A DNA stretch of 64,000 nucleotides from Ptychodera flava (GCF_041260155.1 NC_091933.1:22060599-22124598), one strand, 5' to 3'. Shown: positions 36,576-48,503, numbered from the stretch's first letter. Program-made: numbers and translations. Notes: a model not told the origin generated them from the letters alone.

Positions 36576-37694
36576 GCCACGTTGTAGCATGGGAAGTAAA
36601 TTATTACTCTTTACGAAAAAACATAATCAGTCGGAACTGAACAGAGGACTGTTCGTAAATTCATTCATTAAATCTGTTTCTGTATCGGTACCATTGAGGG
36701 GATCGCTAATAAAATATACGCATTTTTTGTATAAATCACGTCGGTATTTTGCAGAAGACAATAATTGTTGTGAGATTGACGTGGGCGAAGTTGTTTATTC
36801 AAAGGATCATAAATTCTGCTTTTCTATTGATCCAAGGTGGCTTTAAAGATATTGAATTTTATGAAAATATATTAAAGAGGTAATTATACAAGGGCTTGCA
36901 ACTTGAAATTACGAATAAAAGATAGGCCTTTCATCAGCGAATGATGGCGGTATACGTAGTGAAGCCGTCCACGATGATATATTAATGTATTTGCCCAGGT
37001 TTATGTTATCAGAGATGCAATGGTCTCTGTCGAGAATAATTATATAGACTAAAGTCGATACTATTTTAGGTCAACGCATTTACAGAGTATGCTGAGTCGG
37101 CTGTAACCTCTGGATTGATGCGTGATAATCGCCATATGTTGCACTGATAGAATATGAATGCGGGTCACCGACCTCGGGAACCAAAATGTTGTTTGACCTT
37201 TGGCCCTATCCCAAATACCAAATTATCATTTACCACCTTCCATTCTTTCCGAGATATACACACGGACACAGGTGTTGCTAGCTCTATATCTTCTTGACAC
37301 CTCAAAGCCTTGAAAGCTCTATAATTATTATTTTCTTTGACAGTTATATCAACAAAAGAAAACGCTTGTGTTCTTCAATTTTATAATGATATCATCAATG
37401 ACAAAAACAACATCAAACACCGGGCCTGACGTGGCCAGGTTCGCGGCAATTATTCGGGCAGGGGCCTCTCTAAGCACCTACACTGGCGGTTTGGGATATA
37501 CTGAGATTAGAAAGTAAGCCGAATTATTCCAAAGGGGTAGTAATACTTTTAATATATTTTTCCGAGTTCGAAAGTTTCAGGGGAAAGGGTGTTGTAGGAA
37601 TGTTGAATAGGCCTTCTTACGGTTAATGTTAATCTAAATAATACCAACGCAAATAAGCAGATTATGAGTGACAGCAACAAAATATTTAATTGTT
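36576..37694. other. Intergenic, nothing recognised
   Basis: Open frames up to 105 codons occur (36529-36846), but I recognise no domain. No repeat ends are seen. Confidence 0.4.
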
Positions 37695-37728
37695 AACAAC
37701 AACAAACAACAACAACAACAACAACAAC

Positions 37729-37776
<48 letters not shown>
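37695..37776. repeat. (AAC)n-(AAT)n microsatellite
   Basis: A run of AAC units passing into a pure AAT run. Confidence 0.95.
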
Positions 37777-37778
<2 letters not shown>

Positions 37779-38090
37779 GGCAGTATTGCTGAAGGCAATG
37801 AGTACTTGGGCCATGATAGAGTAATTTTGAGGACAATATATACTACTATTCAAATATGGTCTTGAATTTCCTCCTGTCAGTTAGGCATTTGATTAACTGG
37901 TTATTAAACGAAGCAATGGCATGACAACGGCAAAATATGTCTAGCAACTTTTGTGGAGTTTGAGGCAGGGGTTCTTTATTTATAGTGGAAATTGCTTAAA
38001 CTCCTTAAATATTCAAATTACTGCAAATTTCTTTTGTTCTCGATGGTAGATGTCTAATATTTAGATGGGCATATTTAGATTTCTACCCTG

Positions 38091-39080
38091 TAGTTATCCC
38101 TATATACCAAAAATCGGACATCCAGCTCTATTGGCTTGCTCAGAATTAGATATGCGCATAATTAATGAGGTACAATATGTGGTGTCATAAGGTGTCCCAT
38201 CATACCAAATATGAAGGATGTAGCACTTGTGGTTACTGAGTTGTGGACAAATATATATATTTGAGGTCAAAGGTCATTCAGGTCACGTCACATTTTGTCA
38301 TAATAATTGTATAGCTAAGTTATTCCTATATACCAAAAATCAGACCTCTAGCTCTATTGGCTCGCTCAAAATTAGATATGCGCATAATTAATGAGGTACA
38401 ATATGTGGTGTCACAAGGTGTCCCATCATACCAAATATGAAGGATGTAGCACTTGTGGTTACTGAGTTGTGGACAAATATATATATTTGAGGTCAAAGGT
38501 CATTCAGGTCACGTCACATTTGTCATAATAATTGTATTGCTAAGTTATTCCTATATACCAAAAATCAGACCTCTAGCTCTATTTGCTCGCTCAAAATAAG
38601 ATATGAGCATAATTAATGAGGTACAATATATGGTGTCATAAGGTGTCCTATCATACCAAATATGAAGGGTGTAGCACTTGTGGTTACTGAGTTGTGGACA
38701 AATATGTATATTTGAGGTCAAAGGTCATTGAGGTCACGTGACGTTTTGTCAAACAAATTATATTGTTAACTTATCCGTATATACCAAAAATCAGACCTCT
38801 AGCTCTATTGGCTTGCTCAAAATTAGATATGCGCATAATTAATGGGGTACAATATGTGGCGTCATAAGGTGTCCCATCATACCAAATATGAAAGGTTTAG
38901 CACTTGTGGTTACTGAGTTATGGACAATAATGTATATTTGAGGTCAAAGGTCACCAAGGTCACATGATATTTTGTCAAAATGTCTGAGATATTGCGTGAA
39001 CTGATGGACTCACTGATGGACTCACGGACGGATATGACCCAATCTATAAGTCCCCTGGACTTTATCCGTGGGGACTAAAA
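38091..39080. repeat. Four-copy 226 bp tandem array, each copy with a DR1 nuclear-receptor site
   Basis: The phrase TATATACCAAAAATC recurs at about 38101, 38328, 38552 and 38778. Each unit contains AGGTCAAAGGTCA, a perfect direct repeat of AGGTCA with one base between (DR1), at 38264-38276, 38490-38502, 38715-38727 and 38941-38953. A third AGGTCA follows each (38280, 38506, 38731, 38957). The array ends in a block GGACGGATATGACCC...GACTTTATCCGTGGGGACT that resembles the end of the repeat at 39160-39417. DR1 sites are classic targets of RXR heterodimers, HNF4 and COUP-TF. Confidence 0.85.
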
Positions 39081-39159
39081 ACTGTGTCACTGCATCCTTT
39101 AGGCAATATGAATACGATGAGAAACTAAATTTTTATTTTTCTTGGCCTTATACATGGGA

Positions 39160-39417
39160 GTCTATGGAGAACTGCCTTATACATGGGAGTCTATGGAGGT
39201 GTAAACTAAAAAGTCCTCTAACACGGCCAAATTCGATCGCATTGTGAAACAAATCGACGTGCATCTGTATGGGGTTAGGTACTATTCTTGTACTGCAAAG
39301 TTTGAAAGAAATTGACCAGGGCATGTCTGAGATATCTGCGTGAACGGACGGACGGACGGACGGACTGACATGACCAAACCTATAACTCCCCCAGGACTTC
39401 GTCCGTGGGCACTAAAA
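39160..39417. repeat. Dispersed repeat ending in GGACTTCGTCCGTGGGCACT
   Basis: It includes a 30 bp tandem pair (CCTTATACATGGGAGTCTAT twice), a GACGGACG run, and a terminal inverted GGACTTCGTCC. The right end is like that of the 38091-39080 array, so both belong to one repeat group. Confidence 0.6.
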
Positions 39418-39767
39418 ACAACGCAACAGTTATTACAGCTACATCGGCGGTAGGTTCATATCCAGAGCCCCGTGCGGTCTGCCGCCGTCGCTTGAAAACA
39501 ATCTCATAAACTGGCCATATGGGCAACTGTGTATGGGCAGCTGGATACTTGACTTCCGGAGAAGGCGAGCTGTCACGTTCAAGCTCAGGATTATTTGTCG
39601 ATCAAATTTCAGTAAATTTACCTTACCTAGATGAAATTTTGTATAGGCTGAAATTTCGCCGAAGTTTGACAAAATTGCATCGATTTTTCAGGTTCATATC
39701 CGACATTTTTGAGTTTTGAGTGCAGACAGAAATAAGTTTTGAGGCAACATACATGGCTGCGACCCCA

Positions 39768-41335
39768 TGTTGACCCCTAGCCCTGCGTACGATGCTATGT
39801 GCTACAGCTAACACACAGCATAGTACGCAGGGCTAGCGAGAGAGTTGCCGACATCGACGGTTATTTACGAGAACTGAATAAAAGACTGTCATTTTTGGAA
39901 GCGATCGAGTAGCTGAGGTAGGCTGGGATACGACTTGGGCCCAAGAACGCTGAATTTCGGCAGTAATTTGGCTTTTTACGTCAAGTCCCAAAATCACAGG
40001 CGCTTGGCACATTGCTTGGATAATAATCGTATTTAATATGTAGAATGTCTATATTGAACCTGATTATTCAATAAAAGAATCACCCTACGCGATATTAGTG
40101 TAGGCCTATAGGCCTACACGTTGACTGGCATTGTACCTATGGCTGCCTGGCTCGGGCACGGCGAACGCACTGCATAATCATCAATGTGTAGAATGTCTAC
40201 ATGACTTCATTATTTATTAAAGAATAATGGTGCGTGATATTACTGTAGCATGTCAGCTTGCTTAACCGAGCGGCTGTAGAGCTCTGCAGGGCTTTGGCCC
40301 GGCTTTGGCCTGTTGTCCACTGCTGCACAGACAGGAAGTCAAGGCGTGAAAGTAATTCACAGCCCGACTTCATAAATCAGCGAAATTCACGAACTCTGAG
40401 CGTTTCCGGTGATAAAAACTGGTCAACGGTCAGATGGTTGCATAAACAATCGATCGACTGGCCTCTTTTGCCTAAAATCATACTTACCCTATGCTACTGG
40501 CGAGAAATCGTTCTGAAATCGGCTGGGCACACCAACCCAGCGCCGGCCATTTTGAATAAGCTGCATGCAATGTATGCGCCAGTGCAAACAACCCTGGCAG
40601 ATGACGTCATTGCTCTTCTCTCATTGGACGCGTACATTGAATGCAGCTCATTCAAAATGGCCGGCGCTGGGTTGGTGTGCCCAGCCAATTTCAGGACAAT
40701 TTCTCGCCAGTAGCATAGGGTAAGGTATGATTATAGGCAAAAGAGGCCAGTCGATCGATTGTTTATGCAACCATCTGACCGTTGACCAGTTTTTATCACC
40801 GGAAACGCTCAGAGTTCGTGAATTTCGCTGATTTATGAAATCGGGCTGTGAATTACTTTCACGCCTTGACTTCCTGTCTGTGCAGCAGTGGACAACAGGC
40901 CAAAGCCGGGCCAAAGCCCTGCAGAGCTCTACAGCCGCTCGGTTAAGCAAGCTGACATGTACAGTAATATCACGCACCGTTATTCTTTAATAAATAATGA
41001 AGTCATGTAGACATTCTACACATTGATGATTATGCAGTGCGTTCGCCGTGCCCGAGCCAGGCAGCCATAGGTACAATGCCAGTCAACGTGTAGGCCTATA
41101 GGCCTACACTAATATCGCGTAGGGTGATTCTTTTATTGAATAATCAGGTTCAATATAGACATTCTACATATTAAATACGATTATTATCCAAGCAATGTGC
41201 CAAGCGCCTGTGCGCAAGGCACTGGCTTTGAAGTCACCGACCCTACGTACGGGTCTTTGCAGGACTGTGGTGAGCGGGGCGATTAGCTGTAGCGGAACAC
41301 ACAGCATCGTACGCAGGGCTAGTTGACCCCAAGTG
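39768..41335. mobile_element. Foldback element with 580 bp near-perfect arms
   Basis: 39998-40575 and 40636-41213 are inverted copies, about 97-98 percent alike by eye, around a roughly 60 bp loop. Outer ends CCTAGCCCTGCGTACGATGC (about 39776) and its inverted partner (about 41305-41325) bound the structure. A further complete hairpin of this end sequence sits at 39777-39834. Each arm has the same open frame (for example RRESNSQPDF), which is a by-product of the duplication and not a recognised gene. A transcript through it would form a long double-stranded RNA. Confidence 0.75.
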
Positions 41336-42730
41336 AAAACGTGTTCGCGATCAAATCTTCCTATATTTTTTTCAGAATTTTCGACAAAATCATTGCTTCG
41401 TAAATCTTTTGTAAAATATAAAATACTAAAATAAAAATGCGATGTGCCATGTCTCCGGATTTCTAAAATATCGTTCGTTGACCGTTCGACGGAATACTCA
41501 TTTCGCAAACTTGTGACGCAGTTGAAATTCAATACTGACCGCCAAATAATCTTAATGAGACGAGATCATTCTGAACATCCTCCAAATTATCCAACCATTC
41601 GCGTTAGAGTTCAGCTCGCTTAGAGTATCATAACATTCTTCGGCCTTTGTTTAGATCGACCCTAATCTCTCCCATTTAGGAAATAAATACACAAGCTACC
41701 TTGACAAAACTTCGTGCACCATCAAGGACCAAACGCACTACAAATCTGTCTTGACGTCATCATCTCCTTACATGGTAATCGGCATACCGTATTTTTTAGC
41801 AAAGGAGACACAGAATACGTCGGAGTATTCAGTTTCAAAACGTATTACATTGTGTGATGTTGTCAAAAAAAGGTAATGTTACTGCAGTGGTATAAATTAC
41901 AATACACAAAAGTTCAAATCAGTTTATTTTGGACTGGCTTTACCCAACATTTCATATTGTTTCTTATGCCAGATTTGACCACGTGCTTACTGGAGACCCC
42001 TTTACATGCAAATTTTGTGTCAAATGGTGTGTTCTCCTGGAAAAACAAACGTACGATTTCTATATGAAGGAGGCGAAATTTGCCCTCAAAACTCGAAACC
42101 ACCCCTATGGGGTGTACCTAGCTATTTTGAACGAGCTTCTCGAATCTGCAGCTCTATTTCGAAATGATGGTCTGGTTTTCTCAGCTCAAGGATAAGTGTT
42201 CTCCATCGCTGTGGGCATTACTATTCTCAACTGGGGGTACAGTTTCCAGTCGTAATGTTTTTCATTGTGTCCGGGATATAAAACCTATAATTAACACTAG
42301 TCCACATATTGTCAGCGATTAAACATGTTACAAGTTTAAATGTTAAATTCTGGTCTCGAGCCCTCTGTTCGACCAAACTGAAATTACCCCTCCCACTTTG
42401 GCTCGTCCAGTGGGTGTAGCAAGGGTCGTGCCATCGCCTAGGAAACGGAGGGTGCATTAATTGTTGCATTTCGATGCACATTTTGATTATATTCAGAAGA
42501 TTTTGTGGCAAAAACTCAGATAGAGAAGCATTAATATTCACATCTCACTTATTCAAGACTGGCTGAGAGCAGCACTTCCATTCAGTTAACATCATTACGC
42601 CATTTATTATGCCAAGAAAGATGAAGCAAAGACATTTTGCCCTCCCTGGTCTCAGCCAGAAATGGTTATACCTTACAGAGTTTTTTCCCACGGAATGAAA
42701 ACAAATGTACTTGGGCTGAGGCCTAAGTAC

Positions 42731-42785
<55 letters not shown>

Positions 42786-43149
42786 CATTACAGAATATAT
42801 AAAGTATCATAGCTTGCACAATAGCGAATATTTTGATAATTTGATAATGCTTTGATCATAACAATCACTGTCATCTTGAATTTCAATGATTTACAAAAGA
42901 AACTAAGAAATCTCCCATATTAAGAATTGAGATATTTAAGACGGTGCCCTCTTTTTGCATTACACTGTTCTTATACTTTTCTTATTGAATGTCATGTATG
43001 AATAAAAACAAATAATTATCGGCTGGTCTAACGAACCTATCAAACATTACTGTTATTTCCGCTTGATATTTGCTATCGAGATCACGCACTTGTGACCTTA
43101 GGTCAATGAAGGAGCTTTCGACCTGCTCCAACCAATACCAAAAGTTTCA
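41336..43149. other. Upstream region of adaptor gene A
   Basis: An AAT microsatellite is at 42730-42784. No exon or repeat terminus is recognised otherwise. The promoter and 5' UTR of gene A should lie in its right part. Confidence 0.4.
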
Positions 43150-43522
43150 ATGGCGAGCGGTTCGAGTACCTCGGCAGGTACAGGGGAACCGCGAAGTACA
43201 GCGCCTCCGAACTGGCCCCTGTTCAGGAAAACGCCTTATTCAAAGTTGAAAACCAACGTCAAGAGGAAAATCGGAATGTACCTATCCGACAGTTACACGG
43301 TAGCTAATGACTGGGTTGTATTAGCGGAGGCACTCGGGCTGGACAACGACGAGATCACGATGATTCGCTTGGAGGGTAGGAAAGAAGGCAAACTCGCCGG
43401 CGAGATTATGCTCGATTTATGGTCGAATAAGGGAAATGACAGCACTGTGAAAGTTCTTGAGGACCTGTTGATTGGCATACAACGATACGACGTTCTCGAT
43501 GTGCTGTACCAAGGTGCGCAAC
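43150..43522 (+). CDS. Gene A exon 1: MyD88-like Death domain
   Basis: It starts MASGSSTSAGTGEPRS, a low-complexity lead, then YSKLKTNVKRKIGMYLSDSY and ANDWVVLAEALGLDNDEI. The A.DW..LAE spacing, the later W, and RYDVLDVL at the end match MyD88 better than Fas/TNFR Death domains. In MyD88 this domain builds the Myddosome with IRAKs. The exon ends in phase 1 at C|GTAAGT. Confidence 0.8.
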
Positions 43523-45035
43523 GTAAGTGGCTTTAAGTTCACCAGGAAGTTGACTGAAATATTTGCCCACGCATTTACACACACATACATGTAAAGTAGG
43601 TGGTTACCCTACAGCAAGGCTTACAGCTTGGAAAATTTATGACACGGCCAATTTTTATAAACATTCAGCACTACACGGTCTAACTGCACCGTCCGGTAAG
43701 TTCCATGATGTGACCGAAATAAGGCGCGATCTTTCGGAACCTCGCATATATAGGATCACGGTCCCTCCACCAAAACCGTGATAGGCTGAACACTTAAATT
43801 CAAGGTGACCCTGCATGTACCGGCAACACATCATCCCTGTGTACCGCCTACCTGGTCAAATGAATACATGTCTCATGCAGCCATCACGATTAAACAGCGG
43901 GTAGCAGTCGAACCATGGCACCCGCAGTACTGGTGGTATGCTTTTTTCGAGCGAAAAATGATGACGAGAGAAATTATGTCACTGATACGCAGTCCCTTCA
44001 CCTCTGTGGCGTGGTCGATAATAACATAGGGGTTCTCTACATGTCTGCCCCCCGGGGTTGGCGTTGGGTTAGAGGTGTCTTGGTCTTAGGTCCATGGTCT
44101 CAGCATGGACGTAAAAATGGTCTCAGCACAGGTTTCTTTTAGCTATTGTTTATTTTTATTGTTTTTTAATACGTTTTACTACGATATATTTTGCCTTAAA
44201 GATGGTGTCTTTGGTGTCTTATTCTCAGTATTCTAATTATGTTAGCGCTGGTTTTGTAAAGATTTCTTTTTCCCCTTCGCTGTGTCATGTATTTGTCCTG
44301 ACCATTTTTCAAGTCTATGCTGCGATCAAGACACCTCTACCCTCACCCCCACCCCAGGGGACTGACATGTAGACGACCCCCCTATGATAATAACGAGATG
44401 TTGAACAGTTTTCATTCGTCGATGTTTACATTCTTGATATTTTGAACATGAAATCGGGCTGGCATGACGACATTATAAAATGTTTGAAACTTTAGAAACG
44501 AGTGGACCGGCGATATCGACTGCTGGCGATTACTTCACGATATGTTACGGATGGCGGCCTTCATAACATTTATTCAGTGAGTACTTATTTCCCCGAGTAC
44601 GCATTACCATGGAGCTAGAAACGGAGCTCCGTGGTATTACAGACGTTTGAATACATGTAAGTAATGACACGTGATTGGTACGTGACAGTTGAAGATGTAA
44701 ACATCCCTCTGACGGGATTAACAATGACAGCAAGAATGAAGGAATGCGGTTTGGCACTATGGTTTTACGCACCAATTCCCACCACTTTCGCTTGTGTCAT
44801 AATTTAGTTATTAGTCATCGTACTATTCCTGAAGCTGTTTAAAGTAAAAAAGTTTGTGATTCCCAGTGCCACAATATCAAAACAGTTTCAACAACAACAT
44901 CAACCGCGGCTAGATTTGTTGACGACTATTACATTACTCAGGTAAACACACATAATTTTCTTTCCAATCCATCGGCAAAGAAAGGCTTTCTGTTAATAGC
45001 ATTTCGATTGCTAAGTTCCGTCATTCGTAGGCTTG

Positions 45036-45112
<77 letters not shown>

Positions 45113-48100
45113 CAGTATGTTTACCGTCTAGGAAATGTAGTAGGTTTCCGCTTGTTATCGTACCCTCGAAACTCTTCCGCTTTCAAGGAGTCATAACAAT
45201 TGCTAGTTCCGCCCAACGTTCAGACTGGGAGATCTGGTAGATCGTCCCTGATCCAACTTCCACCGGTTCTGACGTGAGTACAAGTAAGACTAAAGTCACG
45301 TTCATAATGGGCTTCCATGAATTAGATATGGGAGTGGGCGGCGCGACAATCATCAAAATACAATAATTTCATTTTTCAACTCTTTTACATGATTTACAAC
45401 CCTCTCGTGCCGAGTCGGAGCTTACTAATGACATGGAGTTGGCGTACTTTTATCTTGGACTGACAACCGTGCCAGCAAAAGATATACAAGCAGTAAACTT
45501 CGTTTGCCCATTCGCTTGATTATTCAGATTATTACAACGTGATAAAGTATCAAACATGGCGACTTCTGCATATGTTATTGAGTGTGTCAAGACTGCGTTA
45601 AATTACTCTTTGTAATGGTATGTTTTCAGTAGCACTTCTCGATTCCGATTCCCCTCAGCGCTTTGTGATGCCATACGCTGTGCTGCTTCACTCGATTTTG
45701 TACATGAAACATGTAATGCTCTCATGTCACACATGCTGTTTAATCATTATATATTATACTATAGCTCTGTGCCAACTCACCTGTACAGTCATAATGGACC
45801 AAGACAACACGGTAGACCTGCCCAGGGAAGAACTCACCGTGCCCGAACAGGACAGTCTCAGGGTAGCACTTGACGGGCCTCTGAGAAAACTTGGTTTCTC
45901 GCCGGACGATCTTGAAGTCAATCTTGTCAGCGACAGAAAAATTACCTGGGACACCGAAACCCACGTCCTAAAAGTGAGTACAATCGTGACTTGAAAAGTG
46001 TTCGTTTGCGATTTGCTTGAAAATATTGCGGCATTTGTTTTTCATACCACAAATTTAAAATAAGTACATTGTCAAGGTGATGAGCCATGCATCTATACTA
46101 TTAGGCCTATATACGCCAAAGAAGAAAAAATCACAAATGCATTGACTGTAGGTTTAGGTCAAAGTGTCATTCAAATCATCTAAATTTAAAAGATTTCTGT
46201 TTGAAACTCTTTGTCACACCTTTAAACAATATTTGCCATTTTGCCACAGTGCTGGTGATATTATTATTATTATACTTTTTGAAGTTTTGAACTTTGAATA
46301 ATTTTGCAAAAATAATTTGAATTTTTTGAAACATTTTCTAAGTTTTATGTGGAGTTAATAGAGCATAGACTCTCGAGAGTCTATGAGTTAATAGAGCAAA
46401 GATTTCCTTGCGATTGAGGACTTTCTTGCATGACATATGCAAATGTCCATCATGGGATTTACCTGTGTCATCATCATGTTCTGTTTTTGTCCATAAGGAA
46501 GAATACTATGATTGAACTCATTCATACGCACGAGTGATTATGTTGTAAACACTCTGGTGTAATGAATGCAGTAACTACTAACATTTTCACATCCTCATTC
46601 TGAACCACACCAGGGCTACCACATCTACCTTTCCAAAAAAATACCAATTCAGATGCCGGAAGTTAGCTCCTCATCATCGCCGTCGGGAACGGAAGGCTTG
46701 AGTCCTCTTCCAGAAAACGATAATGATGATGTGGAAGTGATTACACCGACCAGCAAAAGTGCAAATGAGGAACCAGAATACGCTAACCTTGATGTCAACT
46801 TTGGATGGCATCAGTATTTGCCTGATAATAAATATGAGGTGAATAGCATGGACTACTGTTTGGTTTCCCCCAATACGGTTTTCTTTTGCACTGTAGACGT
46901 TTTCTTTTGTAGACCTTATATATATAGCCAACAAGACTACACCACATGGTAAAGCCTTGAAAGATTTACAGTGCAAAGTAAGGGCACACTATTTGTACAT
47001 GTCATCCGTATGACTCCAAATGTAACTCTTGCGCGTGCACGTGTGATTAACCTCGCGTAGATTTTTTTTTTGGGGGGGGAGGGGAGTATGATTTACATTT
47101 GAAAAACGTCTGCCCTCTCAAATGTAATTTCCGTTTTTGACATCAGAGCTTTTGCACTATTTGGATGAACATTAAATGTTGTAATTATCTTGACCACCAC
47201 CAGTTTAAAATAAACTTCCATCACGTCGTGATAATTTCATGTTTAGTTCTATTTTTGTTGACTTTCAAGGCCAGCACCTGTCATAATTTCTTTGTGTCGG
47301 CAATTCAAATGTTGTTCCCGTCAGTATAGCTTCTCACTCCAAATGTGGAAAACATCGATTGTCACAGGCAATTACCGGGCGCACAAGCTTTGTAAAAAAT
47401 CTCTTATTGCTGTATATGGTGACCTTTATTGACCTTGGATGACCTTGAATGTCTCACATAGTCTCTTTCACTCTTCAAGATCATCAAGGTGATGAGAGAT
47501 TACCTGAAGGCAGATGGTTACTTCATCATCAGAAGGACGAAAGAGGGCCATCTTGCTGTCAGTGTCACGTAAGCACATTCAGATAATATCTTGACAGATA
47601 AATAGATAGAGGAAGAGAAAAACAAAGAATTTATTTACCACAATCGATATAGGAAAGTCGTACTTTGTTTCTTCAAATGAAAACCGTTGAACAAAGTTCA
47701 ATATTTGGATGTGATGGAATAATATATTCTAAATGACCTAGTCTCAATACCAACAATCATTTCAGCATGATCTGCTGTTTCCCTAACGTACATCACAGTG
47801 CTCTGAATTTCGGTGGGTTTGTCCTCCATCTATTGGCAACAACTTAGACTAGTATATTAATATAGGTATATCAAATCAACACTGTAGTAAGCTCTGAGAA
47901 GATACAGATACATCATCACTTTACAGATTAAACTAGATCCATCCTGTGGGCTAGTTTTATGGGTAATTATATATAGCATAATTCCTTCGTTTATTATATC
48001 CGATTCAGTTGTAACATTTTGTGCACATATGCAGTAAAAGTGCAATTTCAATAAACCAATATCATAAAAATGATATCAATACATCAACACCTAGCAATCA

Positions 48101-48503
48101 TGAACCTTCAGATAACAATAATTACATCAAAAATTAGGGAGACAACTTTTTGACTCACCTTGCCCACTTGTTTCTTTTGAATTCTGTATATAGTACATTA
48201 CAACAATTGCATTTAATTTTTTTCTTGTTGAATTTACTCAGATACATGGGAAAAATTAAACACTTCAAGATCTATAAGCGCAAGGGACTTTGGTACTTCT
48301 ACAGAGATGGGGAGAGGAAGGACTCCATCGAGGGACTGATAAAATATTACATGGACATGCCCTTGGTATACACACAGAAACAACTTAGGGAGTCCAATAA
48401 CTCGGAGGCGCCCCCACTGCCACCAAGAGTCTCGTTGAAACTGAAATATCCCGTGTGTGTTGACAGGAAACTTGAGGAGTCCCATCGAACTTTAAAATAT
48501 TAA
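43150..48503 (+). CDS. Death-RBD-SH2 adaptor, gene A (complete, five exons)
   Basis: Exons 43150-43522, 45765-45973, 46614-46838, 47480-47568 and 48242-48503 have GT-AG borders and phases 1, 0, 0, 2, and sum to 1158 nt (385 residues). Residues about 30-124 form a Death domain most like that of MyD88 (ANDWVVLAEALGLDNDEI, then RYDVLDVL). Residues 125-205 resemble the Raf-type Ras-binding domain (RKLGFSPDDL, KITWDTETHVLKGYHIYL). The linker has EPEYANL, a YxN Grb2-SH2 site. The SH2 runs from WHQYLPDNKYE to DMPLVY and keeps the FLVR arginine (GYFIIRR) and the beta-D histidine (IKHFKI). The tail has APPLPPR, an SH3 ligand. It is probably a cytosolic scaffold joining Death-fold, Ras-like and tyrosine-kinase signals. 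Function is inferred from domains. I know no described protein with this order. Confidence 0.82.
44601..44640. repeat. 26 bp palindromic insert with 7 bp flanks (one mismatch)
   Basis: CATGGAGCT (44608-44616), eight bases, AGCTCCGTG (44625-44633). Flanks are GCATTAC (44601-44607) and GTATTAC (44634-44640). It lies in gene A intron 1 and has the same design as 25931-25972 and 35433-35472. Confidence 0.7.
45040..45108. repeat. (AT)n microsatellite
   Basis: About 34 AT units in gene A intron 1. Confidence 0.97.
45765..45973 (+). CDS. Gene A exon 2: Raf-RBD-like module
   Basis: It begins with LCQLTCTV, a motif also found at the second RBD exon of gene B (RCQLQCTL). The core RVALDGPLRKLGFSPDDLEV and KITWDTETHVLK parallels the Raf RBD pattern SLHDCLMKALKVRGLQPE and LDWNTDAASLIG. 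The final strand GYHIYL is encoded by the next exon. The acidic loop (PREELTVPEQD) lacks the basic residues Raf uses to grip Ras, so binding to Ras itself is uncertain. Another ubiquitin-fold role is possible. Confidence 0.6.
46353..46396. repeat. Perfect 22 bp palindrome between exact 11 bp direct repeats
   Basis: CATAGACTCTC and its exact complement (46364-46385) lie between AGTTAATAGAG at 46353-46363 and AGTTAATAGAG at 46386-46396. It looks like a target duplication around a minute insert in gene A intron 2. A related CCATAGACA hairpin is at 15574-15607. Confidence 0.75.
46614..46838 (+). CDS. Gene A exon 3: RBD last strand, linker with YxN, SH2 start
   Basis: It starts GYHIYLSKKIPIQM (end of the RBD fold), then a Ser/Pro/acidic linker, EEPEYANLDV, and WHQYLPDNKYE, whose Trp begins the SH2 fold. 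YANL fits pYxN, the Grb2 SH2 consensus. It could also be an intramolecular ligand for the protein's own SH2. Confidence 0.75.
47480..47568 (+). CDS. Gene A exon 4: SH2 N-terminal half
   Basis: It encodes IIKVMRDYLKADGYFIIRRT and on to HLAVSVT. Arg in FIIR is the phosphate-binding FLVR arginine. Lys replaces the usual Arg at alpha-A2, whereas gene B has Arg there (ITRVMGEYL). Confidence 0.8.
48242..48503 (+). CDS. Gene A exon 5: SH2 C-terminal half and PxxPxR tail
   Basis: It encodes YMGKIKHFKIYKRKGLWYF with the beta-D4 histidine, DSIEGLIKYYMDMPLVY, then APPLPPRVSLKLKYP. PPLPPR is a class II SH3 ligand. The stop is at 48501-48503. Confidence 0.8.

Noticed and set aside
38091-39080. Regular direct repeats resembling a CRISPR array
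   Set aside because: Units are 226 bp and repeat throughout without unique spacers. The genome is eukaryotic.
40258-40977. Open frames of 109-151 codons on both strands
   Set aside because: They are the same sequence read from the two arms of the palindrome and show no recognisable domain.
41876-42195. Overlapping open frames of 63-88 codons upstream of gene A
   Set aside because: No family resemblance, and no splice path into gene A in phase.
45008-45196. Open frame rich in alternating Ile-Tyr
   Set aside because: It is the translation of the (AT)n microsatellite.
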